DNA of 64,000 nt from NCBI RefSeq assembly GCF_043641665.1, contig NC_092180.1:25891391-25955390 (forward strand), written 5' to 3'. Positions 12,726 through 26,200 of the stretch are shown here, one piece after another; the stretch's first letter is position 1, and every line of letters starts with the position of its first letter. Under the pieces are notes generated by a model. That model had not been told where the DNA came from and made no database searches. It was given only the letters and a program-made list of their open reading frames with translations. The position numbers and the translations under genes were made by a program. This DNA comes from Enoplosus armatus (Eukaryota > Chordata > Actinopteri > Centrarchiformes > Enoplosidae).

Positions 12726-12728
<3 letters not shown>

Positions 12729-12761
<33 letters not shown>
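12729..12761. repeat. (GT)n microsatellite
   Basis: 16 GT units, 120 bp after another GT run. Confidence 0.97.
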
Positions 12762-12763
<2 letters not shown>

Positions 12764-13629
12764 CTGTAGTGTTGTTAAATACTGTAGTTACTATCGTGTG
12801 CAAGCCAATTATTGTTTAAATGTAAAAGCTGTCATTAGCTTTTATTATACTGTATAAGATGTTTGGTTAATATTTTCTAGTAAGAGCACCATTTTCTGAA
12901 ATAGACTGAATAAAGATGAGATAAAGCAGACACCAACTAAAGGATATGTACCACATATCAGCAACTACAGAGGAGGATTTACAAGTCCTCGCAAAGTAAT
13001 GCAACAGGTTCATTAGAATGAAGCTAAAATTCCACTAAATGTCTTCTGAATGAAATGTATCAGAAGAAATCAGAGTAAACTACGAATATGAAAAGCAACA
13101 TTTAATATTATTGCTTTTTAATGCGGCACATCACTTACAGCAATAAACTCCAAGATTTTCAATTCAATAAATGTTGCTCATCTCTGCATAACAACAGATT
13201 CCGGCAACACCAACACTGTAAGGCAACATGATACTGATCGTGTGGCGGGAAATTCCACAACAACACAACACTGAAATGCTGCCAACATCCTCTATTTCAT
13301 GGCAGAGGGAAGTCCTCGTTTGAACAAACACATTTCCAAAGTGAACATGTTGAGACTGTAAAAAATGACACCTGACGCGTTCTTATTTAGGAAACACTTG
13401 CTGTATTTTAGCACAGTGAGCTGTTCCCTGCATGGCAACCAAATAACATTAACTGGTTGGTCTGTGAGTCCTAGTGGCAATATCATTCATGGTGCCTATT
13501 CAGAGATTACTGTATTTAGGTGGTTCACACTGTCCTCGTAGATCGCCGTGAGTGAGACGAGACCATCAGCTCCTAAATGGTCTCCGTCTTTAGAGAGAGC
13601 ACACTACGCATTTAGAACTCATGATGAGC

Positions 13630-13795
13630 AGCAGACAGCAGCCATTTTGTCTCGTCATAGTAGGAAAAGCACAGGTGTTACTCATAACATTAACGATGGC
13701 TCCGCTTCCACTACGCCATGACCATTTGACAGTTTGATGGTGAGCATGCACAATTCCAGGACCCTGAAACTGAAGCATCTAAATGGAGGTCAGGA
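13630..13795 (+). mobile_element. MITE-like element, truncated copy
   Basis: Shares CGTCATAGTAGGAAAAGCAC, AGGTGTTACTCATAACATTA and ACGATGGCTCC with the family near 42 kb, then TGGTGAGCATGCA, CCAGGACCCTGAAACTGAAG and CTAAATGGA. The right terminal repeat is missing. Confidence 0.75.
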
Positions 13796-15228
13796 ATCAG
13801 ACAAAAGACCCGCACACTGTACTAACAGCAACGTTTGATCTACCAGAGATCTTCGCCAGGCATTGTCAAACCACCATCACAAAGCAGAACAAGCAATACA
13901 GAGAGTCAATCTACTCTCAAGCTGGACCAATCAGAGCAGAGCTGGACAACACTGAGCCAAAGCTTGCCTCTATGGAAAGGGCAAAAACAACTAGACACAT
14001 CAAGATCAGTATTATACATACATGTAAAACAATCTGGAGCCAGGCAGGTTTTTCTGGGGGGAAAGTCTCTTTCGCCAAAGAAGTGTTTTATGTTTCCGGG
14101 AGAAGAAAAGCACTTTCATTTGAATAAACAGGAGCCACTAAACAGTTAGCACGAGCAGCAACAGCCACCATGAGGGAACAGACAAAGAAAATATCAGCAT
14201 ACGCTCACTATCTAACATGTGGTTTAGTGGTTTATGTGAGAGCCAGAGAGCCAGAGAGGGAGACCCAGAAAACAAAGTTGAATAGGAAAATAAACTTGAC
14301 CAACTTATAAAATGAACTGCACCATTATTACTTCATGGCTTCAGTAGTTATCTTGATTTTTTCAAGTTTTTGCACATTTACAGTAAAGCCAATGATCCCC
14401 TCTGTGAATGGAGTCATTATTTCCGATTGTCATGAGGATTCTTTTGTTTTATTTTCAGTCTCTGCTAATCATACATTGCCTAAATAGTGCTGACTCCGAA
14501 TGAAACCCTACAAATATTAATGAAGCCATTGCACTAGTTATTTGCAGTAGATTAGACCCATAAAAAATGATTGGTAGAACAGATTTGTGGACAAATCTTA
14601 CAAAACATTTAATGGTATTAAATGTCCATTTATTTGTTTTGACAAGTGCAGCACGTACAAAACAGCAGTGTACCACTGGTTTACAAAGCCTTCAAAGTGA
14701 ACTGCTACAGCAGAGCTGCAGGTGACTTGTTTTATGCTGTGCTGGGCATTGTGCAGGCACACGCTATCAGTAAATGAAGCCCAATGCTACATTTCATTTC
14801 AATTATTCACAGCACATAAATTGTGCTTTTAGAGGTTGATTATTTGCATCATATTTGACGCTTTGAAAGCTGATGAGGCAGAAATGCAGAGGTACTTATT
14901 TTGGTGATTTAAATGGGCCAAGAAGTCCGTCAGCCAAACATTCAGGCTATCACTGGCAGTGGGTAAATTAGTTTGTTGCCTAACCCTATTTGTTTCAATT
15001 TGTAAAGAATTATTGCTTCTGTAACCGCCAGACAAACAAACCTTACAGGAAGGAGTGCAACACACACACACAGACAGACACACACATACGTGGTAGCATG
15101 ACAAGAACCAATGTTTTGACTCTGCCTGATGAAATGATACTGCTTTTAAGTGACTTCACACATAATTTAACATATGTGATACATTAAATATAATATACTG
15201 CAAAAAAGTAAAGTGAATCTAATATAGT

Positions 15229-15252
15229 GACACACACACACACACATATATA

Positions 15253-15289
<37 letters not shown>
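15229..15289. repeat. Compound (CA)n-(TA)n microsatellite
   Basis: Nine CA units, then an AT spacer and about 16 TA units. Confidence 0.95.
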
Positions 15290-15293
<4 letters not shown>

Positions 15294-15679
15294 CCTTTCT
15301 GCTTATGCATGCGTGTTAAACTGACCCATGCAAAAGAAAATTACACACTTTGAAGCTGATCTGTTCAATAGCAGGGAGAGTCAACTCGTGTCAATTAGAT
15401 CAGATGCTTCTAATCACACACACACACAGACACACACACACAGAAGCACCCACAGATGTGGCAACGGGGTGTTAACTCTGTGTGTGTTGAGGATGAAATC
15501 TTAGCCAGTGTAATTGACTGGTGCTGGTTGCCTGATTGCAAGATGTCATGATTAAAACTGTGTGTATGTGTGCGTGTGTGACAGTCTGAGTACAGTTGAT
15601 TGATGTGTGAAGATGAAAAGATTACAGGTCTTCTTATTATTCTTCCCTTCTGTTCACATCACTCCCAACACATGCATCA

Positions 15680-15681
<2 letters not shown>

Positions 15682-15759
<78 letters not shown>
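15682..15759. repeat. (CA)n microsatellite, longest in the window
   Basis: 39 uninterrupted CA units. Confidence 0.98.
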
Positions 15760-15762
<3 letters not shown>

Positions 15763-16381
15763 CTCGCCAAACAGTAACAGTAAACAAGTGAAATGACATA
15801 TGCACATTTTACTGGACGAGTCTATCCTGGAGAAATTGGGGGATTCTTAACATGGCTGAAAACAACAGAGTAAACTAATATAGTGCAGAATTTGTGCAAA
15901 CGCGTATGGTGTAGTTTTGTGCATCAATAATACTTGGTGCTTGGACGTAGTCAAAGTTGATGGACAATGTTTCAGATGACAGCTTTTCTGTTAAGATAAC
16001 TCTTAATGCTGTTTCCCCCAGACAAATAAAAAAATGCACTACAGAATTATTACTTTCAGGGTGTATACGTGTATAGGTATATAAGTATGTAAATGTATAA
16101 ATATGTATATATTGTTTTATTTATTTTATTCCTTATTTTATTTTAGTCTATTCTAATTTAAATTTGTATACACATGAAATACATGTGCTACAACGAAATA
16201 AATGACCTTGATTTCAAATGAAAACACACGTGGAAGATAGCAAAATAGGACGCTGTGATAATAGCTTATCAGAATAAAACATATGTTGCACTGTTGAGAA
16301 AGGAACTGAATACTAAACTGCAATAGTATGTTACATCTCAAACAGAGGAACAGGCTGTAAGAGACAAACTATCCTGATAAA

Positions 16382-16403
16382 GAATAGAATAGAATAGAAT
16401 AGA
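16382..16403. repeat. (AGAAT)n pentanucleotide repeat
   Basis: About four AGAAT units. Confidence 0.9.
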
Positions 16404-17539
16404 GACAGAAGCATTACTGTCGTAATCAATGGTCAACTAGAATAAATCATGTTCAAGAAGAAATGTCTGAATTTAAATATTTTTCAGTGCAGTGCATTTT
16501 GTTGCCCTGTATGAGGTAAGCTCATGTAACCACTCTATTATGTGCATATTATCCTTTTAAGCCTGGAGGGAATATTTGTAATAGTTGTTGACAATGCCAA
16601 ATTAGCATGAAATTAGCTATTTTGCAGGTGGCCATTTCATTGTTTTTCCCAGAAAAAACACCCCAGCGCCACAATTAAGCATCCAAAGAAGCAAAATGCT
16701 CAAGTGTTTCAAATGTACACTATACAATTCTTTTAGTTTTTCCACATAAATTGACATCTTGGCCCTGTGTGCTTGGTGAGACTCGTGTACATTTTGTACT
16801 TTCTACAATATTTCTGTGACACACTGCTAAACAGCATGTGGGTTGATCTGACAGTGTACATTTCTTTTTAGGAAAGACTATAAAGGCAGAGACTGAATAT
16901 CAAAATGCCGATGTGTATGTAGCACACTGTGGTGTCTTTATATGTATGAACTAAATTACCGTATCAGCTGTCATAGATTTGACCTTTGAAACGCCTTGGC
17001 TCTACTTGTTGGCCAATGAAAACTCGAAAACTCTCCTCATTCACTCTCTGCAGCTTGTTGCCCCCCCCCTCCCCCCACTGTGACTGCTGTCTCTTGTGTA
17101 ATCGCAGGAAAACAGAGGGATGGAAGGAGACTTAGGGGGAGAGAAAACAGAGAAAAGTAATTAAAACACAGTGCTGGAGAAAGAGGAGTGTGTTGGCCTG
17201 TGACCGGTAGATGCAGCTGCATTGAACCGAAGACTGCGGCGGGATTAACAGGGGTCTAATGCGCTGAGGATGCTGGGAAATGGCTCGGTCTTGTGTGTTT
17301 GTTTATATGAGTATGTGTGTGTGTGCATCCTTGGCCATGCATTTCAGGTGCCTTTGGCTGAACAGTATTTTTTTTATTTTATTTATGCAAGTGTGTGTGT
17401 GTGTGTGTGTCAATGTGAGTATTTGTTTGTGCATTTAAGGGGAGAGGAACAGAAAAAGTACAGAGAACATGGCACGACGAAAGGAAAGGATTGAGCTGAA
17501 GAAGAGAAGGAGTGATACAGGTAAACTGCAGGAGGCCTG

Positions 17540-17543
<4 letters not shown>

Positions 17544-17588
<45 letters not shown>
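17544..17588. repeat. (GT)n microsatellite
   Basis: About 22 GT units. Confidence 0.97.
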
Positions 17589-17589
<1 letters not shown>

Positions 17590-18129
17590 CACTTTGTTTT
17601 GCCCCACACCAACAGGATTTAAAAGGGTTTTGAGGGACCCACTTCACCAAACAATTAAGCTTTATCTATCAATTGACACAGTGTACAACATTACGAGACA
17701 CACTGAATGAGATATTGACCCTTCCTACAAAGAGAAGAGCAAATTTTGATTTGAAGATTGAATGATGAATACATTGCGATGAATAAATGACACAAACCCA
17801 AACAAAAGATGTGACTTCCTATTTTTAATGAGGCGAAGCACCACTCCAATTGTCACCTACATGCTAATTCCATATATTCTACTGTCATTTATGGCAGATA
17901 AACAAAGGGTTATGATTGAAACAACAAGCCCTCTGAAAGCGCAGAGCTGTGCCAAGGCTGCGCGATTCTCGGAATGTGTTATTTCAATAATCGAAAATGT
18001 TTCGAATTTCATCAAATCACACAGTTACACAATCATCAGATTTTATTTCTGATTCAAGTAAGCTCAGTGGTCCACGACAAAATAGTGAAACACTTCGACT
18101 ATCAAAAACTATTAAACAAGACTAAGAGT

Positions 18130-18430
18130 CGAAATGCTAATATGCTTGCAGTGCTAAGGCTTGCATGTTAAATGTTTAACTTCTTAGCTTACGTTAGCAT
18201 GCTTACATTTAAATATTAGCAATAAACACAATGTACAGCTGAGGCTGATGGGAATGCCATTAGCTTTGCAGGTATTGGATAAACAGAAGGTTTGAGCTGA
18301 AGATGACAGTAGATTAAAGGTCAGGTGCTAAAAGTTTTTACAACTCATCCTTTGGGGACCACACATGTCTGTAGCAAATTTCATAGCAATTCATCCAATA
18401 GTTGTTGAGATATTTTAATAAAAAAATACA
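18130..18430 (+). repeat. Dispersed repeat family R1, copy b
   Basis: Starts with the AATGCTAATATGCTTGCAG and TTAGCATGCTTACATTTAAA part, then GTACAGCTGAGGCTGATGG and TAGCTTTGCAGGTATTGG, then TCCTTTGGGGACCACACATG and GCAAATTTCATAGCAATTCA with TCCAATAGTTGTTGAGATAT. It carries the 5' portion missing from the first copy. Confidence 0.75.
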
Positions 18431-18469
18431 AATGAAAACACATCCTGGCTGATAAATAAAAATGATCCT

Positions 18470-18695
18470 CATGTTTTCCTCTAGATATTCCCCTTGCTTC
18501 ATCCTCTCACCTGATCAACATTCCTACCACCCATCACCCCTCCTGCTGGGTTTTGGGCGATGCAGTTTATTTGCTCCATTCTGTTCCTACTTGGTCTCTC
18601 TCTACCCTCATACTATCTCTGACAAATCTTTCAATCTCCCCCTGTTTCTCCCTTACCTCTTCCCCTTCCTTTCTCCTATCCCCCCTCCCTGTGAT
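18470..18695. repeat. Polypyrimidine-rich tract
   Basis: About 225 bp rich in CTC, TCC and TTCC words on the plus strand. Confidence 0.7.
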
Positions 18696-19380
18696 AAGAT
18701 AGACTACTGTTCGGCTTGTGCCTCGACCTGCTGAATTTCAAACAGGCCCCTTCGACAAAAGCCCAGAGCCACGGTCTCCACTCTCTGCTCTCCCAGAATA
18801 TTAACTAGTCCTGCAGCAGTGCCAACAATCCTGCACCCCCAAGCCCACCAAAGCTTTGCAGATGCGTTTGTTGCACTAAGGAAATGAACAGAGGGGTGGT
18901 GTGTGGGTCGTCACTCTCTGCTCACTGCTTTGGATGTACTTAACAGAGGCACACATAACCTTCCTATTGGTGGATATATTGGACTTCACATTGGAGTTCA
19001 TATATAGGACACACACACTACATGTCTATTATGGACCATATTGTAGGTCCTTAGTTAATGCCCAACAGTGGCTGAGACCAGGAGACTGTAATTCTAAACA
19101 TACATCTTAAAAGTAAAGAAATGCTGTCTTATTTTAGGCTAGAAAGTGATAATTCTATCACTGTTTCAGGCCATAAAGTTCAGGTAACACCTATTTGTTA
19201 ACTGGATCAAAATAGTCCAAATTCCCTTAGACATCAGGTCACGGTTCACACGTAGACCAACTGAACACCCATATAGTTCATTCCCATCCATTCCACCTGT
19301 CAGTGGATTCAAACCAAGGGCCTTCTTGTTGTGAGGAGACAGTGCTAACCACTATGCTGCCCGTTTAGTTTCAATTCACC

Positions 19381-19404
19381 AAAAAAAAAAAAAAAAAAAA
19401 AAAA
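19381..19404. repeat. Poly-A run (24)
   Basis: 24 consecutive A. No retroposon with target duplications could be assigned to it. Confidence 0.95.
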
Positions 19405-20228
19405 TGCAACTGGGGCTCATAGTTCAATAAAATGATGCAGCAAAATAGGGCTTAAAATAAAATATAAAAAACTAACAGTTAATTCAGGCTTGTTCAGGCT
19501 ACTAAAAGTATTTTTTACAGCATAACATGTAAACAGGACTGAAAAATACATACAATATAAACAGGTCAATACAACAAATACATGCTGAAAAAGTGGTTTT
19601 CAAGCAGGTTTCAACTCAGGCCAGTGCTTCAGTGTTCAGTGCAGGTAAAACCAAGTTTAATATTCTGTCATTTTGTGTTCACGAGCAAATATGTATTTTA
19701 TACCCTAAAATTGCTACAATTATTTTATTCGTTCGAGTCTGAGTAGTTTATCAAAAGAAATTCAGCAGTAAATGTTTTGATAAGTTTATGCAGTTAGGTT
19801 GTGTAAGCAAATTCTTTTTTTGCTTCCCTCTGTTTATTTTACAAATTATATTTGTAAATTTGCATTGTATTGTAATTGTATATTTGGATTTTGACTGTTG
19901 GTCAAACAAAATAAGCAATTTTAAACATCACTAGGGGCTGTGTTTACTTGTTAAGGGCAATTGTAAAATCAAAGTTACATGTTGCATTTGTCCTTAAAGG
20001 CTACAAATCACTCAATATGAAAGTAATTGTTACAGCCATATTTCTGCAATATTATAAACTTTACATAAGAGCCCTGCAATGTTGATACGGCAATGTGATA
20101 TGTTATTAGGAAAGAGAACAATATGAGGAGCAGTCATAAAAACTGACTACGATTTGTACTAAATGATGTTTAACACACAGTGATCATGCTTCCCACTGCA
20201 CAGGTACAGAGGGGCGAAGTTTTATTAC

Positions 20229-20278
20229 CTTACTGATCCAGGTCTCAAACTTAGGCCCTACGGTTGTCAGGAACAGAT
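20229..20278 (-). CDS. itfg1: ITFG1 exon 7 (isolated 50-nt exon)
   Basis: Only 50 nt, with acceptor CCACTCCAG and donor GTAATA. It completes the Asp codon and encodes LFLTTVGPKFETWISK, ending in phase 0. DLFLTT and the following F-E-x-W pattern match the family. The phase, strand and residue order fit exon 6 exactly, although a 20.2-kb intron separates them. The residues between LFLTT and FETW are shorter than I expect for the human protein. Confidence 0.85.
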
Positions 20279-23200
20279 CTGGAGTGGGGAAGACAGAGAG
20301 GCAGAAGGGCGGGTGTAAGTCATTAAGTGATACATCGGTTCATCCGGCAATCATAATCAGCAGGGACTACTGATCTATAATGAAGAAAAGCCTATAGATT
20401 AGTGGGAATGACGGCATTGAAAACGTCCTCTGCACTCTTGCAGTGAATCTTTGCACCTTTACGGACTTGATCATGAAAAAAGAACAACAGATCAACCAAA
20501 TGTCAGTAATTCGATTGCTTAGATTGCTAATGTTGCCTTATTTATAGAGAGGTAATCTTCAGTAGACATGGATATGTTCCAACTATTCTCTTTAGTTTCG
20601 GCACTGACAGGCAGTGACTATTCAATATATAGTATACTGTAGGTGGAACTCCTAAAGTGATAAAGATGAATTGGTTTCTTAGAGCAGCAGCAGCAGCAGC
20701 AGCAGCAGGAAAACAGGTGAAAAGAAGGAAAAAGGATAGCCAGGGGATCTCCTACTGAAAGCAACAGGATTTTACTCAGCTTTCTGGAGGCTTCGCCCCC
20801 TGGTAGTGCCTGTAGCTCACTCTATTGGAATCCTATAACCTGGGCTTGTACTCATATTCCTTGCTCCTGAAGCTTAGGCTGCATGCAGCACTTCTAATGC
20901 GGCTTCTCTGTGAGAGGACGTTTACTTTCAGTGCTGCATTCTCTGGACTGCGGTTCCGCCCCAGTAATTGGACATGAAATAAATATTGGCATTGATCTGC
21001 CTCAGGGCCCGGCTGTATTCCATGTGTTGCATGCCCGACATGGGAAAATATAAATGATAACAGAATAGGGGATGAATGAAGGGAGAATGGGAAGGATGAC
21101 GATGTGTGTAATGATAGAGGCTACTGTGGAAATCCTGTATCATATGTATGCAGTACATGATATAAGTGTCATGTTCTGCAGTGGCCACTGCAGACAATAG
21201 CAAGTTTGAAATACCGCAGCATGACTTGTCACAAAAGTGAAAAAAAGATTATATATAATAGAATAAAAAGCATTTCACTGAATTACTCTCTCTTTCATTG
21301 GCTACATGTCAAACACTGTATTGACTGAAAAGTGTTCTTCTTTGAGCATACCAATCTGAGCTCTCCCCCGCCTCTGTACTCGGAAATGTTTTTCCACTGC
21401 AGTCATCCCCAGAACAGGGGAAAAAAACTCAGCAAGAGTGAAAGAGCTTTCTCAAGGAGAGCTGTACTCTCCAGGAACATCCTGCCACCTCATGTAAGGG
21501 AGATACAGTAAGTTATCATTTTTAAATCTAGGTTTTACTAAAACATGCTTTTTCGCTCGCTTCCCACTGTGGTTCTGTCTTACTAACACCCCCAACCCTC
21601 ACCACACCCACACAGAATGTAGGGTTAGGGTTTTTCTAAATTTATACTTTCCTTTTCCTTTCCTGAAAATGACCATTTCAAAAGTTAATGCAGAATTTAA
21701 CATGTTTTCAACAACATAAGGACAAAAACTCAGAGGAAAAAGTGGCTGTTTTGAGCAGAGCTTGTTTCTTTTCAACAACGCATCATATTACGCAACAAAA
21801 GAGAGTGGTTGGCCCTGACTCTGCCTCCGCGCAAGTGGTAGTGAGTCTTTTTTCGGTAGTTTTACGCTGCATTTCACAAGTTTTCATCATGGTGAATCAT
21901 GCAGGTTGCACAAACTCCAGCCTGTCAGGACGTCCAGTCCACAGTTTTCCTATCAAGAAAAGGACCAGCGCGAGCTCTCATGTGGGTGAGTGTTGTGTAG
22001 GTGAAGAGACAGGACTTTACTGTTGCATCTGTAAAAAAAACGTTGTGTGCGGCGCTTATTATACACCTGAGGATTATATTCCCCGCTACATGACGGAGTT
22101 CAGGATGGGATGTCGAAGTCAGGGCCGTGTGGTGCGGTTCAGCAGGAGTAACATGGTCACAGATCCGTCAGATATTCAGCTCGACCTAAACGTGGACTGT
22201 GCACCGTAAATCTTGCTTTTTAGTGTTTTTTAGGGTTAGGTACAGCACTGTAAAACGTAGTGTGGGATTATATGATACTTATAATTAGTTACATTCGTTT
22301 GTGTAAGTATCAATACTCTTGCCAGTATTAGACAACCGATACTTTTGTTATAGCCTGATGTGTGATGAGAACAGAGTGTTAGCTATCATTAGCTTGTCGT
22401 TAGCCGGTCACTCAGCAGGACACCTGTCCACTTCTACACTGGTTCTCACACCACAACTCAATTTCTCTCCTATGGCCATTATTTCTTCTAATCCTGGTCT
22501 GTTCCTGGTCTCTTGGACACCAAACAGGCTCATAATTAAAAGGCTGTGGTCCGTCATGTGTATGAATATAGATTTTCAATCTCTTCAGTGTCAAATCCAG
22601 GATTGGGATCCATTCCTCTTAATGATAAACAGGAACTAACTTGGCTGCCCTTTTGTTATGTCACGTCCAATTCGTCTTAAATGATGTGGAAGTAAAACTC
22701 TCTCACGAAAACAACTCCAGAAGTTACTGTAGTGTATATATGTATTTTAATATACATAATTTTCCTGCATATTGATTTACTGGGGTCTCTAACCTCCAAG
22801 ATGCTCTTTAAGGAGGTAAAACAGTTCAACTCCAACTTTGGATTTTTTAAAACTTTGTGAACTTGCAGATATGTCGCCCACACAGACTCAAAACGTTTAC
22901 AAATGCAAAGAAGATAACAAATGCATGCATAAATTATGCATATGTGCGCGCACACACACACACACACACACACTACAGGATACACTCAGTAATTTGCACA
23001 TTGTGTATGTGCTTGTCTGTGCCACTGTGTGTGTTTGTAGTCGCACCGGGTGGTGTGTTGATGAGCTTGGTTAATCAGCCAATCACTGCTGGATTCTGTC
23101 TAAGAGGCCTGATTGGCTGATTAGGAGGGATGGCGGTGTGTCAGTGAGAGAGGCATGGGGTAGACGGTGGAGCAGAGAGATGAGCGAAGTGATCTTCATC

Positions 23201-26200
23201 TCGTAAACACTTAACATTCTCGCCGTGGGGGCACTTCCTCTCTTCGCTCCTCATCTCACCACTTTTTTTTTTTTTTTTTAATCTAAGTTCACGACTGCCA
23301 AACTCTTTTCTCCCGTAATTTCTCTTCTTCCAGTCTGTCACTAAATACCAGTCCAACTTGAAGCGGCCCTGTAGTTCCCTTTGCTGGTTTGACGCCACCG
23401 TCAGGCAGTGCATTGAGGGTTTAAATGGATGACTTGAAAGTGGAAAGTGCCCTTGAGCAGGACACTAAACTATAGCCTGCATTCTCCTTGGACAATGCAC
23501 CACACATGACCTTTCTCTCTCATCTGTCCTGAGAGGGAATGCACTTTCAGTGTGTGAGTCAAGAGGAATATGCACCGACAGAGAAGCCAAATCCCTTTGG
23601 TAAACTGAGCAATAAGGTAATTTTAATGTGATCCTTCTGACATAATCCTCTCCAGTGCATTGTCCTTCTCTACTCTCCCCTCGCTTATCCACAGTCCCTG
23701 CCAGAAAGTATTCTACACAGTCTCATAAAGAGCTGCTAGCTAGCAATATAAACCTAACTGCTGCCACCATCACTCACTTGAACACAGTTTTACTATTCCA
23801 GGGACTTTTACTGGGTCGCCAAGGGCCTTTTAGGGACTCATTGAAGTTAAAAGAGATATTATAAAGAGGAGCAGAACAAAACAGAGCAGAGAGAAATCAA
23901 ACAGAACAGAAACAGAGTGGATCCTAAGTGAAAGTCCTTTGTGTAATTAAGAAGTTCGTTTCTATTGCCCTGCTTTCCCCCAGTCTAATTTTTGCAACTC
24001 AGTTTTTGTTCTAACTTAGTGTGCTCGCCTCAGCAAAGCACTCTATTCCACTCAAATATATATCTTTATTATTCTTTTGGAAACATTTTCAGTCATCCTG
24101 AAAATCCTCATACATAAGCATATACAAATATTCAACTATTTTTCAACTTTTCTTAATGTGGGCTACTGTGCAGTACTATTGCATGTGTGAGAAATGGTGT
24201 ATAAAGCTTCTTGTGGCTCCAGAGGGAGGTGCCGCAAAGTTTGATAAATTGCCTCAAGTGATGTCACCTATCATATTTGTTGACCACTCCAATTTATTGA
24301 GGAGGTGCTCCAACTGTGCATCAAACCCAGGTCACCCAGACCCCAAGCAGAGATCTACTCCTACTTCAACCACACTTGTTCTCTAACACTAAAACAAAAG
24401 GATGAATCTTTCTACATGTCTTCCATCCTGCAACAAGACAGTGTTTGACAATTACAGAACTGCCAGCAGTTCAGGATACCTACTCCTGAGGAGGTGACAG
24501 TGAGGTCACACCGGTGACATCAAACAGGCACCGTTGCTGTTCCAGTATCATGACGAGCTACCAGTAATCCTGTTAGACCTGCGTGATTGGAAGTGACCAA
24601 CATGACCGTCAAAGCCTGCTAATCCCATCAAGCCATGGCTCGGGAGAAAAAGACGAGCAGGAACACCGCTGTCGTGTTGTGGATGTAGTGTCAGTGTAAG
24701 CCTTGATTATTCCTTCCAAAATATTCACTTGATATGATTTCATTTGCATGACTTTAGGACTACACCCACACTGCCATTCGTCATAATGCCATAATTCTGC
24801 AACCAGCCTCTTGACAGCAGTTACAAAATGTCTGCAATAATGGCCCAATTCTATCTTTACGTCCTTGGCCACCACATTGAAATAGGTTTGAAGTTAAAAT
24901 TGTATTGAATACTTTAAATGGTGACTCTTGCCTAGTTATGTCTAAATCTTCGGGTAGTGCTTTTTTTGATCACTGCACAATCTCATCAGAAAACCTGTCA
25001 ACACAATGTCTCCCACATAATTAATTTTACAGATTTTGCAAGACACTTAGATGAAATATTCGGTGCAATATTCTGTACAAAACTATTTTTTCTCAATTCC
25101 TTCGTTCTCTCTTTTACAGTTAAACTTTCGTGTATTACTTAAATCTTATATCTTTTGATGTGTTTTGCAAATGTGTTTTGATAGGTGGTCTATTGGAGGG
25201 AATCGTTTCCTTAAAAATGTTTATGATGTTGCTTATAATGTCATCAAATTTTATTCCAAAGAATCACATAGAAATTTAAAAGCACATATCATAATGTGTC
25301 TGAGCTTGGAAATACTAAATGCCATATGACTTAATCTCCAAGACTGTTCTACTTAGCGCAGCTATTACATTTGTTCTGGATGCTGTGTCAAGCATTGAGT
25401 TTTATCCATCACCTTTAGGTTAACAACAAGTACACTACAGACATCAAAACCTAAAGCGGTTCAACGACATCGTCGTACTTTGAGTGCACACACACACACA
25501 TTCAAAGCATACGCTAATAGAGCTGTCATACTCCACCACTTGGGAAAGATGCATACATAATTGAGGTATATAAATGTGTTTGTGTGTGGGAGGGAGGGGT
25601 TGCGTAACAGCAACAGGGATTCAGAGCTCTAAGTGGTATGTCATGTCGCCGGATAATTAAAGACATGCTAACTGTGAAGGCTGGAGCAACGGCCACGCTA
25701 GGCATCGGAAAACACACGGCAGAGGGAGAGAGACTGAGAGCAGATGTTAAGGCCATCCAGTTTTCAAGGTGCATCTGAATAAAAAAAAGGTGTACAAAAC
25801 AAATCACTACAAAGCAAAAGCATATTAATCCTTTAATTGCAAGAGAGGCAATCTATAATCACTTGATTATTTCTTCCGCGTTCCTCCGCTGCTCTTGCAC
25901 TCTCTCCCATGTTTCTGTTTGGTTAAATTGTCTCTTCCCTACAAATGACACTTCAAAAAGCACACCGTCACACCCACATGAACGAGCACATGATGAGAAG
26001 GCTGCATAAAACACATGCACACCCGCCCCCACACTGCATGGCTGATTTCGGCACATTATTTAAATATCTGTTTGTGCATCTGCGTGTGAATCTCTTTGTC
26101 ATCGGGTTGCGATCCAGCCAATCATCTACAATCAGCCAGTCTTTCCACACTAAGAGAATAATTGCGTGTGTCTGTTGCTAATAACAGGGTGTTAAAAACA

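Larger units (their letters stand above)
1..20228 (-). other. itfg1: ITFG1 intron 7 (start of intron; 3' part outside window)
   Basis: No further ITFG1 exon was recognised. I looked on the minus strand for the next Asp-rich loops (FADFDGDG-like and GDYNMDGYPD-like codons) and saw none, but a short divergent exon could be missed by eye. The span is filled with microsatellites, TIR-type and dispersed repeats, pyrimidine or purine tracts, and a coding-like fragment near 10.6-10.9 kb. Confidence 0.7.

Noticed and set aside
13590..14149. Open frames of 104 and 114 codons around 13.8-14.1 kb
   Set aside because: The region lies just downstream of a truncated MITE; the two frames overlap and neither shows a family motif or splice context.
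21610..21640. TAGGGTTAGGG, possible interstitial telomeric repeat
   Set aside because: Only about two units, which is within chance.
24601..24620. Sequence resembling the complement of an Asp-rich FG-GAP loop codon string
   Set aside because: It lies between exons 6 and 7, has no flanking splice sites, and does not translate to the family motif.
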